The notes under the pieces: model-generated
Told to the model about the DNA's origin: nothing
Databases searched by the model: none
The model's input: the letters and a program-made list of their open reading frames with translations, nothing else
Shown: piece by piece, positions 8,088-16,863 of the stretch
How the letters are laid out: every line of letters starts with the position of its first letter
Numbering within the stretch: the stretch's first letter is position 1
Position numbers and translations under genes: made by a program
Assembly (NCBI GenBank): GCA_944324825.1
Contig: CALUXU010000015.1
Span: forward strand, 1-43,700
Length of the DNA stretch: 43,700 bases
Source: Candidatus Gastranaerophilales bacterium
Lineage (GTDB): Bacteria > Cyanobacteriota > Vampirovibrionia > Gastranaerophilales > Gastranaerophilaceae
Reading direction: 5' to 3'

Positions 8088-9278
8088 ATGAAGATTAATA
8101 AAAATTATTTAAACTTGGAAGCCAGCTATTTATTTTCTACGATTGCGAATAAAGTCAAAGCATACTCTGAGGCTAACCCCGGGAATCATATCATAAAACT
8201 CGGTATAGGCGATGTTACTCTGCCGTTGTGTAAAGATGTAGTTATAGCAATGGAAAGAGCCGTATTAGAAATGGGGGTTCAAGAAACATTCCACGGTTAC
8301 GGGCCTGAGCAGGGGTATGATTTCTTAAAATCCGCAATCCGTGATTATTACGGAAAACGAAACGTATCATTGGATTTGGACGAAATCTTTATAAGTGACG
8401 GTGCTAAGAGTGATTTAGGTAATATTTTGGACTTATTTGATGTCGATAATACCGTTTTGGTGCAGGATCCCGTGTACCCTGTTTATGTTGATACAAATAT
8501 AATGGCAGGGCGCAAAATAAAATATCTTGATTCAAATGAAGAAAACGGATTTTTACCTCTGCCTTCTGAGAATGATAAGGCGGATATAATTTATCTTTGC
8601 TCCCCGAATAATCCGACAGGTGCCGTATATAATAAAGAGCAGTTAAAAAAATGGGTTGATTTTGCTCTTGAAAATAATTCAATTATTCTCTTTGATGCGG
8701 CTTATGAATGTTTTATTTCGGATGATACGTTGCCTAGAAGTATTTTTGAAATTGAAGGTGCAAAGAAGTGCGCAATAGAATTTTGCTCCTTCTCAAAAAC
8801 AGCAGGGTTTACAGGAACAAGATGCGGATATACGGTTGTTCCTAATGATTTAGTTTTTGATGGTTCTGCACTTAACAAAATGTGGCTAAGACGTCAGACA
8901 ACTAAATTTAACGGTGTTCCGTATATTGTTCAAAAGGGTGCTGCTGCGGTATTCACCGATAACGGACAAAAAGAAATTATGGAAAACATAAATTATTATA
9001 AAGAGAATGCGAAAATTATAACAGATACACTGGATAAACTCGGTATCTGGTATACAGGTGGTAAGAATTCTCCTTATATCTGGCTGAAATGTCCTAACAA
9101 TATGAAATCCTGGGAATTCTTTGATTATCTGTTGAACAATATTCAGGTTGTTGGAACTCCGGGTTCAGGCTTCGGCGAAAACGGAGAAGGGTATTTCCGA
9201 TTGACTTCATTCGGAAGCCGTGAAAACACAATTGAGGCTATGGACAGATTATTAAAATACAGCCTTGCTAACGTATAG
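8088..9278 (+). CDS. dapL: LL-diaminopimelate aminotransferase
   Basis: A 396-aa PLP-dependent aminotransferase that makes LL-diaminopimelate directly from tetrahydrodipicolinate, for lysine and peptidoglycan. This route is known from cyanobacteria, plants, chlamydiae and some others. Family signatures include LGIGDVTLPL near the N-terminus, the GYGPEQGY substrate loop, the CSPNNPTGAVY strand, and the PLP lysine in CSFSKTAGFTGTRCGY. Length is typical. It has its own promoter and ribosome site. The 3' end lies 3 bp from the convergent gph stop. Confidence 0.95.
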   Translation: MKINKNYLNLEASYLFSTIANKVKAYSEANPGNHIIKLGIGDVTLPLCKDVVIAMERAVLEMGVQETFHGYGPEQGYDFLKSAIRDYYGKRNVSLDLDEIFISDGAKSDLGNILDLFDVDNTVLVQDPVYPVYVDTNIMAGRKIKYLDSNEENGFLPLPSENDKADIIYLCSPNNPTGAVYNKEQLKKWVDFALENNSIILFDAAYECFISDDTLPRSIFEIEGAKKCAIEFCSFSKTAGFTGTRCGYTVVPNDLVFDGSALNKMWLRRQTTKFNGVPYIVQKGAAAVFTDNGQKEIMENINYYKENAKIITDTLDKLGIWYTGGKNSPYIWLKCPNNMKSWEFFDYLLNNIQVVGTPGSGFGENGEGYFRLTSFGSRENTIEAMDRLLKYSLANV

Positions 9279-9281
9279 TAT

Positions 9282-9929
9282 TTATAAATAATTAAGAAGT
9301 TCAAACGGGGTATCAATAATAATTGATGCTCCGTTTTGTTCTAAGAATTCTTTTGTTTTGTATCCCCAGCTTACACTTATACAGTCCATATTTGCGTTTT
9401 TTGCCGTTTGAATATCCACCTCGGAGTCGCCTATAAATACAGCATTTTCGGCTTTGGAATCCAATTCGTCAAGTGCAATATATACGGTATCCGGAGCAGG
9501 TTTTTTCTTTGTATCTTTTTCTTGCCCTATTGCAACATCAATAAGAGTTTTGAAATATTTTTTACATAGCGGTTTTACTGCGGCATCAAATTTATTTGAT
9601 ACAACCGCAAGTTTGTAGCCCTTTGTTTTAAGTGTTGCAAGAGTTTCCAGAATGTGTGGATAAGGTTTTGTATTTACATCCATATGTTTGGCATAGTGTT
9701 CTTTAAAGATACTCAGGCACACTTCAAAATTCGGATTCTCTTTCCCGTTTGGCAGCGAGCGTTCAATTAGTTTTTCGACTCCGTTGCCTACGTTATTTCT
9801 GACCATTTCCAGAGTTTGCTTCGGATACTTAAATCCGTAGAGTGCGTAATTAACACTGACTTTTAAATCTTCAAGTGAATTTATGAGTGTTCCGTCCAAA
9901 TCAAAAATAATTGTATCTTTTTTATTCAT
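9282..9929 (-). CDS. gph: Phosphoglycolate phosphatase-like HAD hydrolase
   Basis: A 215-aa HAD hydrolase with a helical cap. Motif I is FDLDGTLINS (about 9-18), motif II VVSNKFD (about 109-115), and motif IV GDSEVDIQTAKNA (about 168-180). This matches the Gph/PGP subfamily, which removes phosphate from 2-phosphoglycolate, but related members act on other small phosphates, so the substrate is not certain. It is the last gene of a minus-strand operon, 5 nt after the metallophosphoesterase gene. Confidence 0.8.
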   Translation of the reverse strand: MNKKDTIIFDLDGTLINSLEDLKVSVNYALYGFKYPKQTLEMVRNNVGNGVEKLIERSLPNGKENPNFEVCLSIFKEHYAKHMDVNTKPYPHILETLATLKTKGYKLAVVSNKFDAAVKPLCKKYFKTLIDVAIGQEKDTKKKPAPDTVYIALDELDSKAENAVFIGDSEVDIQTAKNANMDCISVSWGYKTKEFLEQNGASIIIDTPFELLNYL

Positions 9930-9934
9930 TCCTG

Positions 9935-10720
9935 TTAGTCCATTCTTACTAATGATGTAAATATTTGATAGCCGTTATCTTCGTCTATCTCAATAATCTT
10001 GTAGCATTTTTGGTTCAATGAAGGTGTTACGATATAGTATATTCCGTTTAGAGAAACTTCATCATTTTTGTTGAAGTGTCCTGAAACAACAGAAATTACA
10101 TTATCGTATTTGTTTATCATTTTTAAGTATTCTACGGCATTTGCTGTGTATAACAAATCGTTGTTAGTTTTGTTTGCAAGTGGGAAATGCTGCAGGATAA
10201 CTATTTTATTTTTAGGGTATAGTTTTATTTGGTTTTCAATCCATTCCATTGTTTTGGCATTGAAATATCCGTTAGGCATTGTGATAAAATCCTTTGCTCC
10301 GTCTGCCGCTATGAACACAACATTGCCTTGTTTGAAGGTATAGTTTAATTCTTTAGGAGATTTTCTGCCGAGGTATTTGTGCAATTTTTTTGCGTAAACT
10401 TCTTTTTCAAGATGTTTAGATTTTGAAACGTCTTTATCGCCAACGATTACATAGAATGGTTTGTTTAGTTTTTTTGCGGCAGTGGTAAAATCTTTCAATA
10501 ATTCCTGATTGGCTCCTGCCGTGTTATCTCCGGTGAATACTACAAAATCAATATCACTCATATTGTTTATGTCTTCAACGGCTTGTTCAAGGATGTCTGC
10601 GGACTCGCCTTTGCCGTATAAAACATCAGTAATTTGTACAAATTTGACACTCTTTGCATAAGCAGAACCGCATAAAAGAGTTATTAATAATGTTAAAGTA
10701 AGTAATATTTTTTTCATCAT
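9935..10720 (-). CDS. Secreted calcineurin-like phosphoesterase with altered metal motifs
   Basis: About 261 aa with a clear signal peptide (KK, then a Leu/Ile/Thr core, then cleavage near AYA-KS). Beta strands and spacing follow the metallophosphoesterase fold, but several metal ligands differ: the D-x-H motif reads ITDVLYG, the usual GNH(E/D) reads GDKD, and the final GHxH reads GHFN. The GD of FTGDN, the QHFPL histidine and the first His of GH remain. Activity may be lost or altered. An in-frame ATG at 10735 would overlap rph; the ATG at 10720 has AAAAGG well placed, so it is preferred. It lies in an operon between rph and gph. Confidence 0.75.
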   Translation of the reverse strand: MMKKILLTLTLLITLLCGSAYAKSVKFVQITDVLYGKGESADILEQAVEDINNMSDIDFVVFTGDNTAGANQELLKDFTTAAKKLNKPFYVIVGDKDVSKSKHLEKEVYAKKLHKYLGRKSPKELNYTFKQGNVVFIAADGAKDFITMPNGYFNAKTMEWIENQIKLYPKNKIVILQHFPLANKTNNDLLYTANAVEYLKMINKYDNVISVVSGHFNKNDEVSLNGIYYIVTPSLNQKCYKIIEIDEDNGYQIFTSLVRMD

Positions 10721-10721
10721 T

Positions 10722-11426
10722 CTATACCTTTTCATACATATTTATTATCTTATCAATTCCGGATTTTGCAATCTCGAATATTTCAAGCATTTGAGATTTT
10801 TCATAAGGTTCACCTTCTGCCGTTGTTTGAAAATCAACGATTTTACCACTTTTTGTCAGTATAACATTTGAGTCGACTCTTGCGTGGGAGTCTTCTTCGT
10901 AATCTAAATCCAGCAGAATTTCATCGTGGCAAATCCCTGCGGAGATTGCGGCAATAGGTTCAATAATAGGGTTTTCTGTTAATTTCCCTTCTTGAATAAG
11001 TTTGTTTATAGCTTCTCTCATCGCAATAAAACCGCCGCATATACTGGCTGTTCTGGTTCCTCCGTCTGCTTGTATTACATCTGCATCAATCGTAATTGTA
11101 ATACCTGTCATTTTTTCTAAATCAACACAGGCTCTCAGGCTTCTGCCTATTAATCTTTGGATTTCGTGGGTTCTGCCTGATATTTTTGTTCTCTCTCTCT
11201 GGCATCTGGTATTGGTAGATGCAGGGAGAAGAGAATATTCTGCAGTTACCCATCCTCTTTTATCATCTTCTTCCATCCATTTTGGGCTTTTATAATCAAC
11301 AGAGGCAGTTGTTATTACTTTAGTGTCGCCGAATTCGACCAGAACGGAGCCGAGTGCGTGTTTTGTGAAATCTTTTGTAAATTTTATAGGTCTAAGTTCG
11401 TTGTTTGCTCTGTTATCTTTTCTCAT
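10722..11426 (-). CDS. rph: Ribonuclease PH
   Basis: A 234-aa phosphorolytic 3'-5' exoribonuclease that trims tRNA 3' ends. Visible signatures are the N-terminal RP(I)KFT segment, GSVLVEFGDTKV, the R-x-x-R motif in NTRCQRERTKISGRTHEIQRLIGRSLRA (abridged: QRERTK then RLIGRSLRA), DADVIQADGGTRTASI, and the active-site DLDYEED. Length is normal. AGAGG precedes the ATG. It matters here because the tRNA-Lys in this window has no encoded CCA and would need 3' trimming. Confidence 0.95.
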   Translation of the reverse strand: MRKDNRANNELRPIKFTKDFTKHALGSVLVEFGDTKVITTASVDYKSPKWMEEDDKRGWVTAEYSLLPASTNTRCQRERTKISGRTHEIQRLIGRSLRACVDLEKMTGITITIDADVIQADGGTRTASICGGFIAMREAINKLIQEGKLTENPIIEPIAAISAGICHDEILLDLDYEEDSHARVDSNVILTKSGKIVDFQTTAEGEPYEKSQMLEIFEIAKSGIDKIINMYEKV

Positions 11427-11443
11427 AATAGCCTCTTTCTTAT

Positions 11444-11674
11444 TTATTTTGAGCCTTTCGGTTCATAGTCCCACATATAAATTTGTCCGCAATACCTGCA
11501 TACTGCGTGTTGGTTCATAAACTGTAAATCCGGAACAAATGTGTAGCCGTCAACGGTTATTTCAATATCACCGTTTTTATTATATTTATGCGTGAACTTC
11601 TTGCTGCCTTTGTAATCCGCAGCAAACATAAGTTCAAATTTATCTATTGATTTACAGCTTTTACATATAAACAT
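11444..11674 (-). CDS. Small zinc-ribbon protein
   Basis: A 76-aa protein with two CxxC pairs (C4/C7 in CKSC and C59/C62 in CRYC) that would bind one zinc, separated by a beta-rich stretch. Function unknown. It begins 4 nt after the stop of the upstream membrane protein gene and has no clear ribosome site, so it is probably translationally coupled. It lies 17 nt before rph, so a role linked to RNA handling is possible but not shown. Confidence 0.7.
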   Translation of the reverse strand: MFICKSCKSIDKFELMFAADYKGSKKFTHKYNKNGDIEITVDGYTFVPDLQFMNQHAVCRYCGQIYMWDYEPKGSK

Positions 11675-11678
11675 TGGT

Positions 11679-12647
11679 TTAATCTTTATATTTATTTCTT
11701 TTACGTCGTTTTACTTCTTGGTTTACTCTGTTCATAAACTTTTGGTCTGCAATTTTGACAACGTCATTATCGTTGCAGAAATTTTTATACCATAGACAAA
11801 TACATATAGTTCTTAGAGGAAGCAGCATTTGGACAGTAATCTTGTATATCAGTATTGCAACTATGATACTTGCAACATTTTGCGGATTTACCGGCTGGTG
11901 GTTAACTGCCGAGAGCATAAGATTCAGATTGTATAAAGAAGAGGTTTGTATTCCTTCAGCGATAAATTCTGTCAGGAATCCGTTTACTTTTATTACGTTT
12001 AAGAAAGTATAAATAATTTGAGGAATTATACAATACGTGAGTCCGCCTATGAATGTGATAAGCCAAAACAGCTTCCAGAAATTTCCCTGTACGTACATTG
12101 AACTTTTTTTGAAGCAGTCAATAGGCGACAGCTGTTCTTCAAATACAAATATTTGGAATACGAATGTAAAATATATGAGAAGAATTCCGCCAATCAGCCA
12201 GAAAATAGGAATTCCGGTCAGGAACATAATACTTCCGTAGAGAAACCATAAACAGAGATATTTAAACCATCTTCGTGTCACAAGCTCGTTATGTGCAGGG
12301 AAATCGTAGACTCTGTCGGATTTCAAAAGATTTTCGGTCATAGAGTTTACCGATGCGTAAGATATCAGGTATTTCCAAAGTGCGCTCAGGTACACTATCA
12401 ATCCCGGAATCAGTACAACAAATAAAATAAGGTTTTTATATAGAGGTGTATTGAGAACCGGATAGTTGACAATAAGTGCATCGAGGTTTTTGTTATAAAA
12501 AATTATTGAATAAACAATAATGATTCCGCCTAGAACTCTGCCGAATACAGGATAAAACATGTATTGCAGAAATTTATCGGCATTTGAAAAATAAAGCCCG
12601 ATACCTTGTAAAAATATTTCAAAAAATGTTTTAATTTTTTTTGTCAC
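11679..12647 (-). CDS. Polytopic membrane protein
   Basis: A 322-aa integral membrane protein with about six hydrophobic helices. One pair lies in the first third, a tight hairpin near 140-180, one near 200-225, and one near 275-300. The C-terminus is basic (KRRKRNK). I do not recognise a family with confidence; the layout resembles membrane proteins with an EI24/CysZ-like or phosphodiesterase-membrane-domain arrangement. It is the first gene of the operon running to gph, and is divergent from the PHP gene. Confidence 0.75.
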   Translation of the reverse strand: MTKKIKTFFEIFLQGIGLYFSNADKFLQYMFYPVFGRVLGGIIIVYSIIFYNKNLDALIVNYPVLNTPLYKNLILFVVLIPGLIVYLSALWKYLISYASVNSMTENLLKSDRVYDFPAHNELVTRRWFKYLCLWFLYGSIMFLTGIPIFWLIGGILLIYFTFVFQIFVFEEQLSPIDCFKKSSMYVQGNFWKLFWLITFIGGLTYCIIPQIIYTFLNVIKVNGFLTEFIAEGIQTSSLYNLNLMLSAVNHQPVNPQNVASIIVAILIYKITVQMLLPLRTICICLWYKNFCNDNDVVKIADQKFMNRVNQEVKRRKRNKYKD

Positions 12648-12720
12648 AATTTTCCTTCTTATTATATAATAGTAAAGCAGTAAACTTTATACAATCAATT
12701 ATAAATAAAAGCAAGTAAAT

Positions 12721-13482
12721 ATGAAAGATACCGAAGATATAATTGAAACAGATTTAGAAGAAGAAAACCCTGAGCAGGAAGCAAATTCTGACGATATAGA
12801 GTCTGATAGTTCTTTGTCCGATGAAATTGTAGAGGAACAAGTCGAAGAAAAGGCGGATATAAGAGAGATTATTAAGTCATTTCAGCCGTTGGATTACTTT
12901 GATTATGTTAACCTTCATATACATTCAAAGTATTCTGATGGAAAAGCGGATTTCGAAGATATTATTCGTCAGGCAAAAGAAATGGGGTATCATAAGATAG
13001 CGATTTGTGACCATAATACGGTTGAAGGTCACAAGCATTTTAAAGACGATGTTTTGATTCCGGCTGTTGAGTTTGACTGCTGGTGCGGATATGTATTTTT
13101 GCATCTTCTGGCATACGGTATAGATGTTGATAATCCGGTGCTGGACGAATTTTATGCAAAAACAAAAAAAGAAACAGAAGCAGATATTGTAAGGATATTT
13201 GCAAAACGTGATATCAAAAAATTAATTAATGCAATCCATGAAGCGGGAGGTATTGCGGTTTTGGCGCATCCGGCATGCTGTTGGGCGTTTAATCTCGATA
13301 AATTTGTCGGTAAACTCGTGTCATACGGGCTTGACGGGATTGAAGTATATTACCCGTACCGTAGACACAGAGCTGTCATACGTTTTGCTACATTAAGACA
13401 GATAAAAGATATCGCCGCAAAATACGACTTGATTGTTACAGGCGGTACGGATTGCCACACAAGAAATATTACTGCGTATTAA
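12721..13482 (+). CDS. PHP-domain phosphoesterase with acidic N-terminal extension
   Basis: A 253-aa protein. After an acidic, disordered first 50 residues (Glu/Asp-rich), a compact PHP domain follows: NLHIHSKYSDGKAD, ICDHNTVEGH, IPAVEFDC, VLAHPACC and GGTDCHTRN. These supply the His/Asp/Glu metal ligands of the PHP family. The closest general type is the TrpH/RNase AM-like or histidinol-phosphatase-like PHP group; the real substrate cannot be told from sequence. The ribosome site is weak. No gene follows on this strand for 3.4 kb. Confidence 0.8.
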   Translation: MKDTEDIIETDLEEENPEQEANSDDIESDSSLSDEIVEEQVEEKADIREIIKSFQPLDYFDYVNLHIHSKYSDGKADFEDIIRQAKEMGYHKIAICDHNTVEGHKHFKDDVLIPAVEFDCWCGYVFLHLLAYGIDVDNPVLDEFYAKTKKETEADIVRIFAKRDIKKLINAIHEAGGIAVLAHPACCWAFNLDKFVGKLVSYGLDGIEVYYPYRRHRAVIRFATLRQIKDIAAKYDLIVTGGTDCHTRNITAY

Positions 13483-13683
13483 TTAAGGTGTGAACAGTGA
13501 GGAGAATCCTGTCTTTGTGTGACTTTAGCCGCAACAATCTCTTTATTAGTGAAAAGTGAATAGTGATTAGAAATACGGCTAAGTAGTCAAGTGGTTAGGC
13601 CGCTAAGCTAATTTGCGCTCCGAATATTACAATAATTTCGCCTGGCTTCTTGACTTCATAGCTACTTAGCGACTTTCTTCGAT
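13483..13683. other. Non-coding spacer with short repeated words
   Basis: No coding frame is supported. The spacer holds GTGAA-AGTGAATAGTGATTAG-type words and CTTGACT/CTACTTAGC words in both orientations. Similar words recur in the spacer at 20640-20810. It looks like decayed repeat DNA placed before the regular array that starts at 13684. Confidence 0.4.
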
Positions 13684-13906
13684 GAGTAGGCAGCGCTCTA
13701 ACTAAATATATTTACCCATAAAGAGTAGGCAGAACTCTAACCAAATACATTTACGCCTCCCCCTACTTCTAACGAGTAGGCAGAACTCTAACTAAATACA
13801 TTTACCCATAACGAGTAGGCAGAACTCTAACCAAATACATTTACCCCTACCCCTACTTATGCTTTCAATGGGTAGGCTGAACTCCAACCAAATACATTTA
13901 CCCCTA
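13684..13906. repeat. Tandem array of five 34-39 bp units
   Basis: Units begin at 13684, 13723, 13774, 13813 and 13870 with the core GAGTAGGCAGAACTCTAAC, followed by (C/T)AAATACATTTACCC. Spacings are 39, 51, 39 and 57, so the real period is a 90-bp dimer repeated and extended. CCTACT...AGTAGG arms in the longer spacers can form hairpins. The last unit covers the stop codon of the M16 peptidase gene. Confidence 0.85.
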
Positions 13907-16750
13907 CCCCCCTAAGGCATTCAAATACTCTTTATTTGCATTCAGAGTATCTTTTGATGCGACAAGCGAATAAATAGGCTTGTTATTGAATACATAATTT
14001 GCTGCTTTTTGGATATCTTCTCTGGTAATACTGTCAATAGCGTTGTATTGTTCATTCATGAAATCGATACCGTACGGATTATTCATGCCGTCACTGATTG
14101 CCTGATTACTGTTTGCTTGTCCGTATGTGTGAGTTTTCAGGCTTTCTTTATATCCTTTTTTAGCTACTTCCAATTCTTTATCGGTGAATTCACCGTTTTT
14201 CATTTTATTAATCTGTCTTGTAAACCCGTTAATTGATTTCTGAACATTATCATACGTATGTTCTCCGGTATCAGGATTGTCTGTTGTTGTCATTATATTA
14301 CAGCTGATATATCCGTTGTTACCGTCTTTTTCGTAATCTGACCAAACAGAATACGCGAGTTTTTCCTTTTCTCTCAAGTTGTTAAACAAACCTGTTGTAT
14401 CGCCGCTTGATAAAATTCCGTTCAGGAGTTTGAAGGTTACATAATCTTTCAGATTCCCGTTATCCTTAAAACTGTATGCCTGTGTAATATACGCTTGCGA
14501 ATGCGGAGCTTCTTTTGTTATTACTTTGTTTGCTGTCTGCGGTTTGTGCAGGTCATATATTTGCGGAATATTTTGTTTAACCGCAGGCATTTTTGCGAAA
14601 GATGATATAACGGAATTCATAACGGTTTTATCTTCCATCGGCGCTGATACCGCAACGGTTGCAGAACTGTTTGTCATAATATCGTTATACAGATTCTTGA
14701 CATCATCAACCGTTATAGAATCAATATTCTGTAATATCTCCTCAGGTGTGTATCCTAAATTTGAATCAGGATACATGGTTTTTAACAAGCCGTCTCGAGG
14801 GCTTGGTTCTATATGTTCAAATATTTCTTTTGTAATTTCTTTTTGTTTATTAAGTGTTGCCTCGTCAAAACCGGGACACATTAACTGTTCTTGAGTGATA
14901 TTAATAAATTGCTGAATATTTTTAGACGGCATTTTACCTGATATTTTTATTGTTCCGTCTTGCTCAACTTTGATTGATTGAGAAAGGTTGTTTTTGTCTA
15001 AATAATCTCCGAATTCATCTTTATCTTTGTATAAAGTTTTATCCTTCAGCATCCTGTTTAGAAGTATATCAACTCCCGGCTTGATGTTTATTAATTTTTG
15101 CGGCTTATAACATATTTCCGCTTTTGCATTTGTATTATGAGGAGTATTATTCAACGCTATATCATAATTATTGCTTAATACCAAATGGTTTATATTCTGT
15201 GTATTAATCGGGGCTGTTGAATCCGTTTTTTGAATATTACCTTTAAATGAAATATTAGTATTATTCGCATTGTTATAATTGTTTTTTAAGCTTTCTGCCG
15301 TTACTGATACCGGATGTACAACAGCGATTGATGCTTTTGATGTATCCAGATATTTTTTGACAGCGTTTTCAACATCTTCTTTGGTTAAAGAATCCAGGAC
15401 TTTATCTTCGTTTACTGTATCAGAAATACTAAAATTAAATGAACTGCTGCCGATTACGTAGTTTAGCCTGTCAGGATCTTCGTAAATATCCTGATGCTTT
15501 GATTTTATCGCATCTTTTAGCTGCTGCAGTTCGTTTTCGTCCTTGAGTTTGAAATTTTGTAACTCGTTGAATATAGTTTTCAGTGCTTTTTCTGAATTAT
15601 TTTCTGTTGTACTGATGTCGAATGTTATAGCAATACCATCTGTCGGTACTGTACTAACCTTATTTACTCCCGGATTAATTTCTGCGTTCATTTCCTTTAG
15701 AGGTGTTGCAATTCTGGAGTTGGATTTTAGAAATAATGCTGCAAGAGCAATATCAAGTGCGACCTGATCTTTATGGTTGTTGTTACCAGGGCCGTTGAAT
15801 GCTATTGTTGCATTTGTTTGGACTGCTTTATCCGATACGATATCCTGTCTTACTGATTTTGTGATTGGATTCAACTTTTCAAATCTTCTGTCAGGGGTTG
15901 GTTTATTTTCTCCTCTGAAATGTTTTGCAACAAGGTTTATTGCTTCATCAGGATTAACATCACCCGTGATAACGGTTGTCATATTTGCAGGATAATAGTT
16001 ATTTTTATAATAATCCATTACTTTTTGTCTGTCGACGTTTTGGATATTATCTACTCTTCCTGCAACCAAATCTTCAGATGTACTTTGGATATTATAAAGA
16101 TTTTTGGTTGCGATATTATTCGCTTTTACCGGCATAAAATCGCTGTACATATTGATTTCAGAACACACAGGGCCGTGCTCTTTATCAACCATATTCTCAG
16201 GCATTTCAAGGTTATTCATCATTGCAGCTTGAATTGCGACAGCTGTTTCCAAATCATTTTTGTCAAATTGCGGTATCCCTATTGTGTAATTGGTTTCAGC
16301 CATGCCGGTTGAAGCATTTGTGCTTCCGCCCATCTCCGCAACTTTTCTGAATACGTCGCCTACTCCAAGCTTCATATACCCGTCGGTACCGAAGGTTCCG
16401 TTAAATGCCATGTGTTCGTTAAAGTGGCTTATACCTCTTTCTCCGTCCTTTTCGTTCATAGCACCCGTATTAACGTACGTGTTTACGTATGTTTTAGGAC
16501 TCTTCATCGGGACAATCATAACACGTTGTCCGTTTCCGAGTTTGTAACAGTGGATTTCCTGTCCGTTAGAAAGTTTTTCGACTCCGAGTTTTGTATATGT
16601 CTGCGGAAGTTTTACATTGTAGTCAACAGAAACGGTTGATGGCAATGAACTATTTTGGACTGGTTTTTCCTGTGAATTGACCTGTTCCGGAGTATTATTC
16701 TTATAAGGATTTATATATTGAACGTTAGAATTACTAATTCCTTTGACCAT
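13904..16750 (-). CDS. M16 (insulinase-type) zinc metallopeptidase
   Basis: A 948-aa two-half M16 peptidase. The inverted zinc motif HFNEH is at residues 109-113. The third ligand Glu lies in the expected downstream helix (KEHGPVCSEINMY, about 190). The C-terminal half is the inactive clamshell partner with the R-x-x-EKLAYSV segment that binds substrate. There is no signal peptide: the first 45 residues are Asn/Ser/Gln-rich and polar. Between the halves is an Asn-rich linker with NISFKG, a short motif seen near the start of other proteins here. The stop lies within the tandem repeat array. Substrate unknown; family members degrade peptides or process precursors. Confidence 0.9.
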   Translation of the reverse strand: MVKGISNSNVQYINPYKNNTPEQVNSQEKPVQNSSLPSTVSVDYNVKLPQTYTKLGVEKLSNGQEIHCYKLGNGQRVMIVPMKSPKTYVNTYVNTGAMNEKDGERGISHFNEHMAFNGTFGTDGYMKLGVGDVFRKVAEMGGSTNASTGMAETNYTIGIPQFDKNDLETAVAIQAAMMNNLEMPENMVDKEHGPVCSEINMYSDFMPVKANNIATKNLYNIQSTSEDLVAGRVDNIQNVDRQKVMDYYKNNYYPANMTTVITGDVNPDEAINLVAKHFRGENKPTPDRRFEKLNPITKSVRQDIVSDKAVQTNATIAFNGPGNNNHKDQVALDIALAALFLKSNSRIATPLKEMNAEINPGVNKVSTVPTDGIAITFDISTTENNSEKALKTIFNELQNFKLKDENELQQLKDAIKSKHQDIYEDPDRLNYVIGSSSFNFSISDTVNEDKVLDSLTKEDVENAVKKYLDTSKASIAVVHPVSVTAESLKNNYNNANNTNISFKGNIQKTDSTAPINTQNINHLVLSNNYDIALNNTPHNTNAKAEICYKPQKLINIKPGVDILLNRMLKDKTLYKDKDEFGDYLDKNNLSQSIKVEQDGTIKISGKMPSKNIQQFINITQEQLMCPGFDEATLNKQKEITKEIFEHIEPSPRDGLLKTMYPDSNLGYTPEEILQNIDSITVDDVKNLYNDIMTNSSATVAVSAPMEDKTVMNSVISSFAKMPAVKQNIPQIYDLHKPQTANKVITKEAPHSQAYITQAYSFKDNGNLKDYVTFKLLNGILSSGDTTGLFNNLREKEKLAYSVWSDYEKDGNNGYISCNIMTTTDNPDTGEHTYDNVQKSINGFTRQINKMKNGEFTDKELEVAKKGYKESLKTHTYGQANSNQAISDGMNNPYGIDFMNEQYNAIDSITREDIQKAANYVFNNKPIYSLVASKDTLNANKEYLNALGG

Positions 16751-16801
16751 ACTATTATAAAACCATATTTTTAAGAAAATTTGTTACTTATATTAAACAT
16801 T

Positions 16802-16863
16802 GTAACAAAATAAGAACTTTTTTTGATTCCGAGTAAATTTTTCTTAAAACAAATACTTTATAT
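16802..16863 (+). promoter_or_regulatory. Promoter region between divergent M16 and HD-GYP genes
   Basis: GTAAC-AAAAT-AAGAAC (16802-16817) resembles the GTAAC repeats at 1205 and 5409. AATT (16836-16839), 15 nt, ACTTTATAT (16855-16863) follows. The last box touches the annotated ATG at 16864, so the transcript would be leaderless or translation may begin at a later Met. Confidence 0.45.

Noticed and set aside
10721-10735. Start of the phosphoesterase at 10735
   Set aside because: It would overlap rph and has no ribosome site; the ATG at 10720 is preceded by AAAAGG and directly begins the signal peptide.
13684-13906. CRISPR array
   Set aside because: Units are followed by further repeated text, not by unique spacers of even length, and no cas genes are near.
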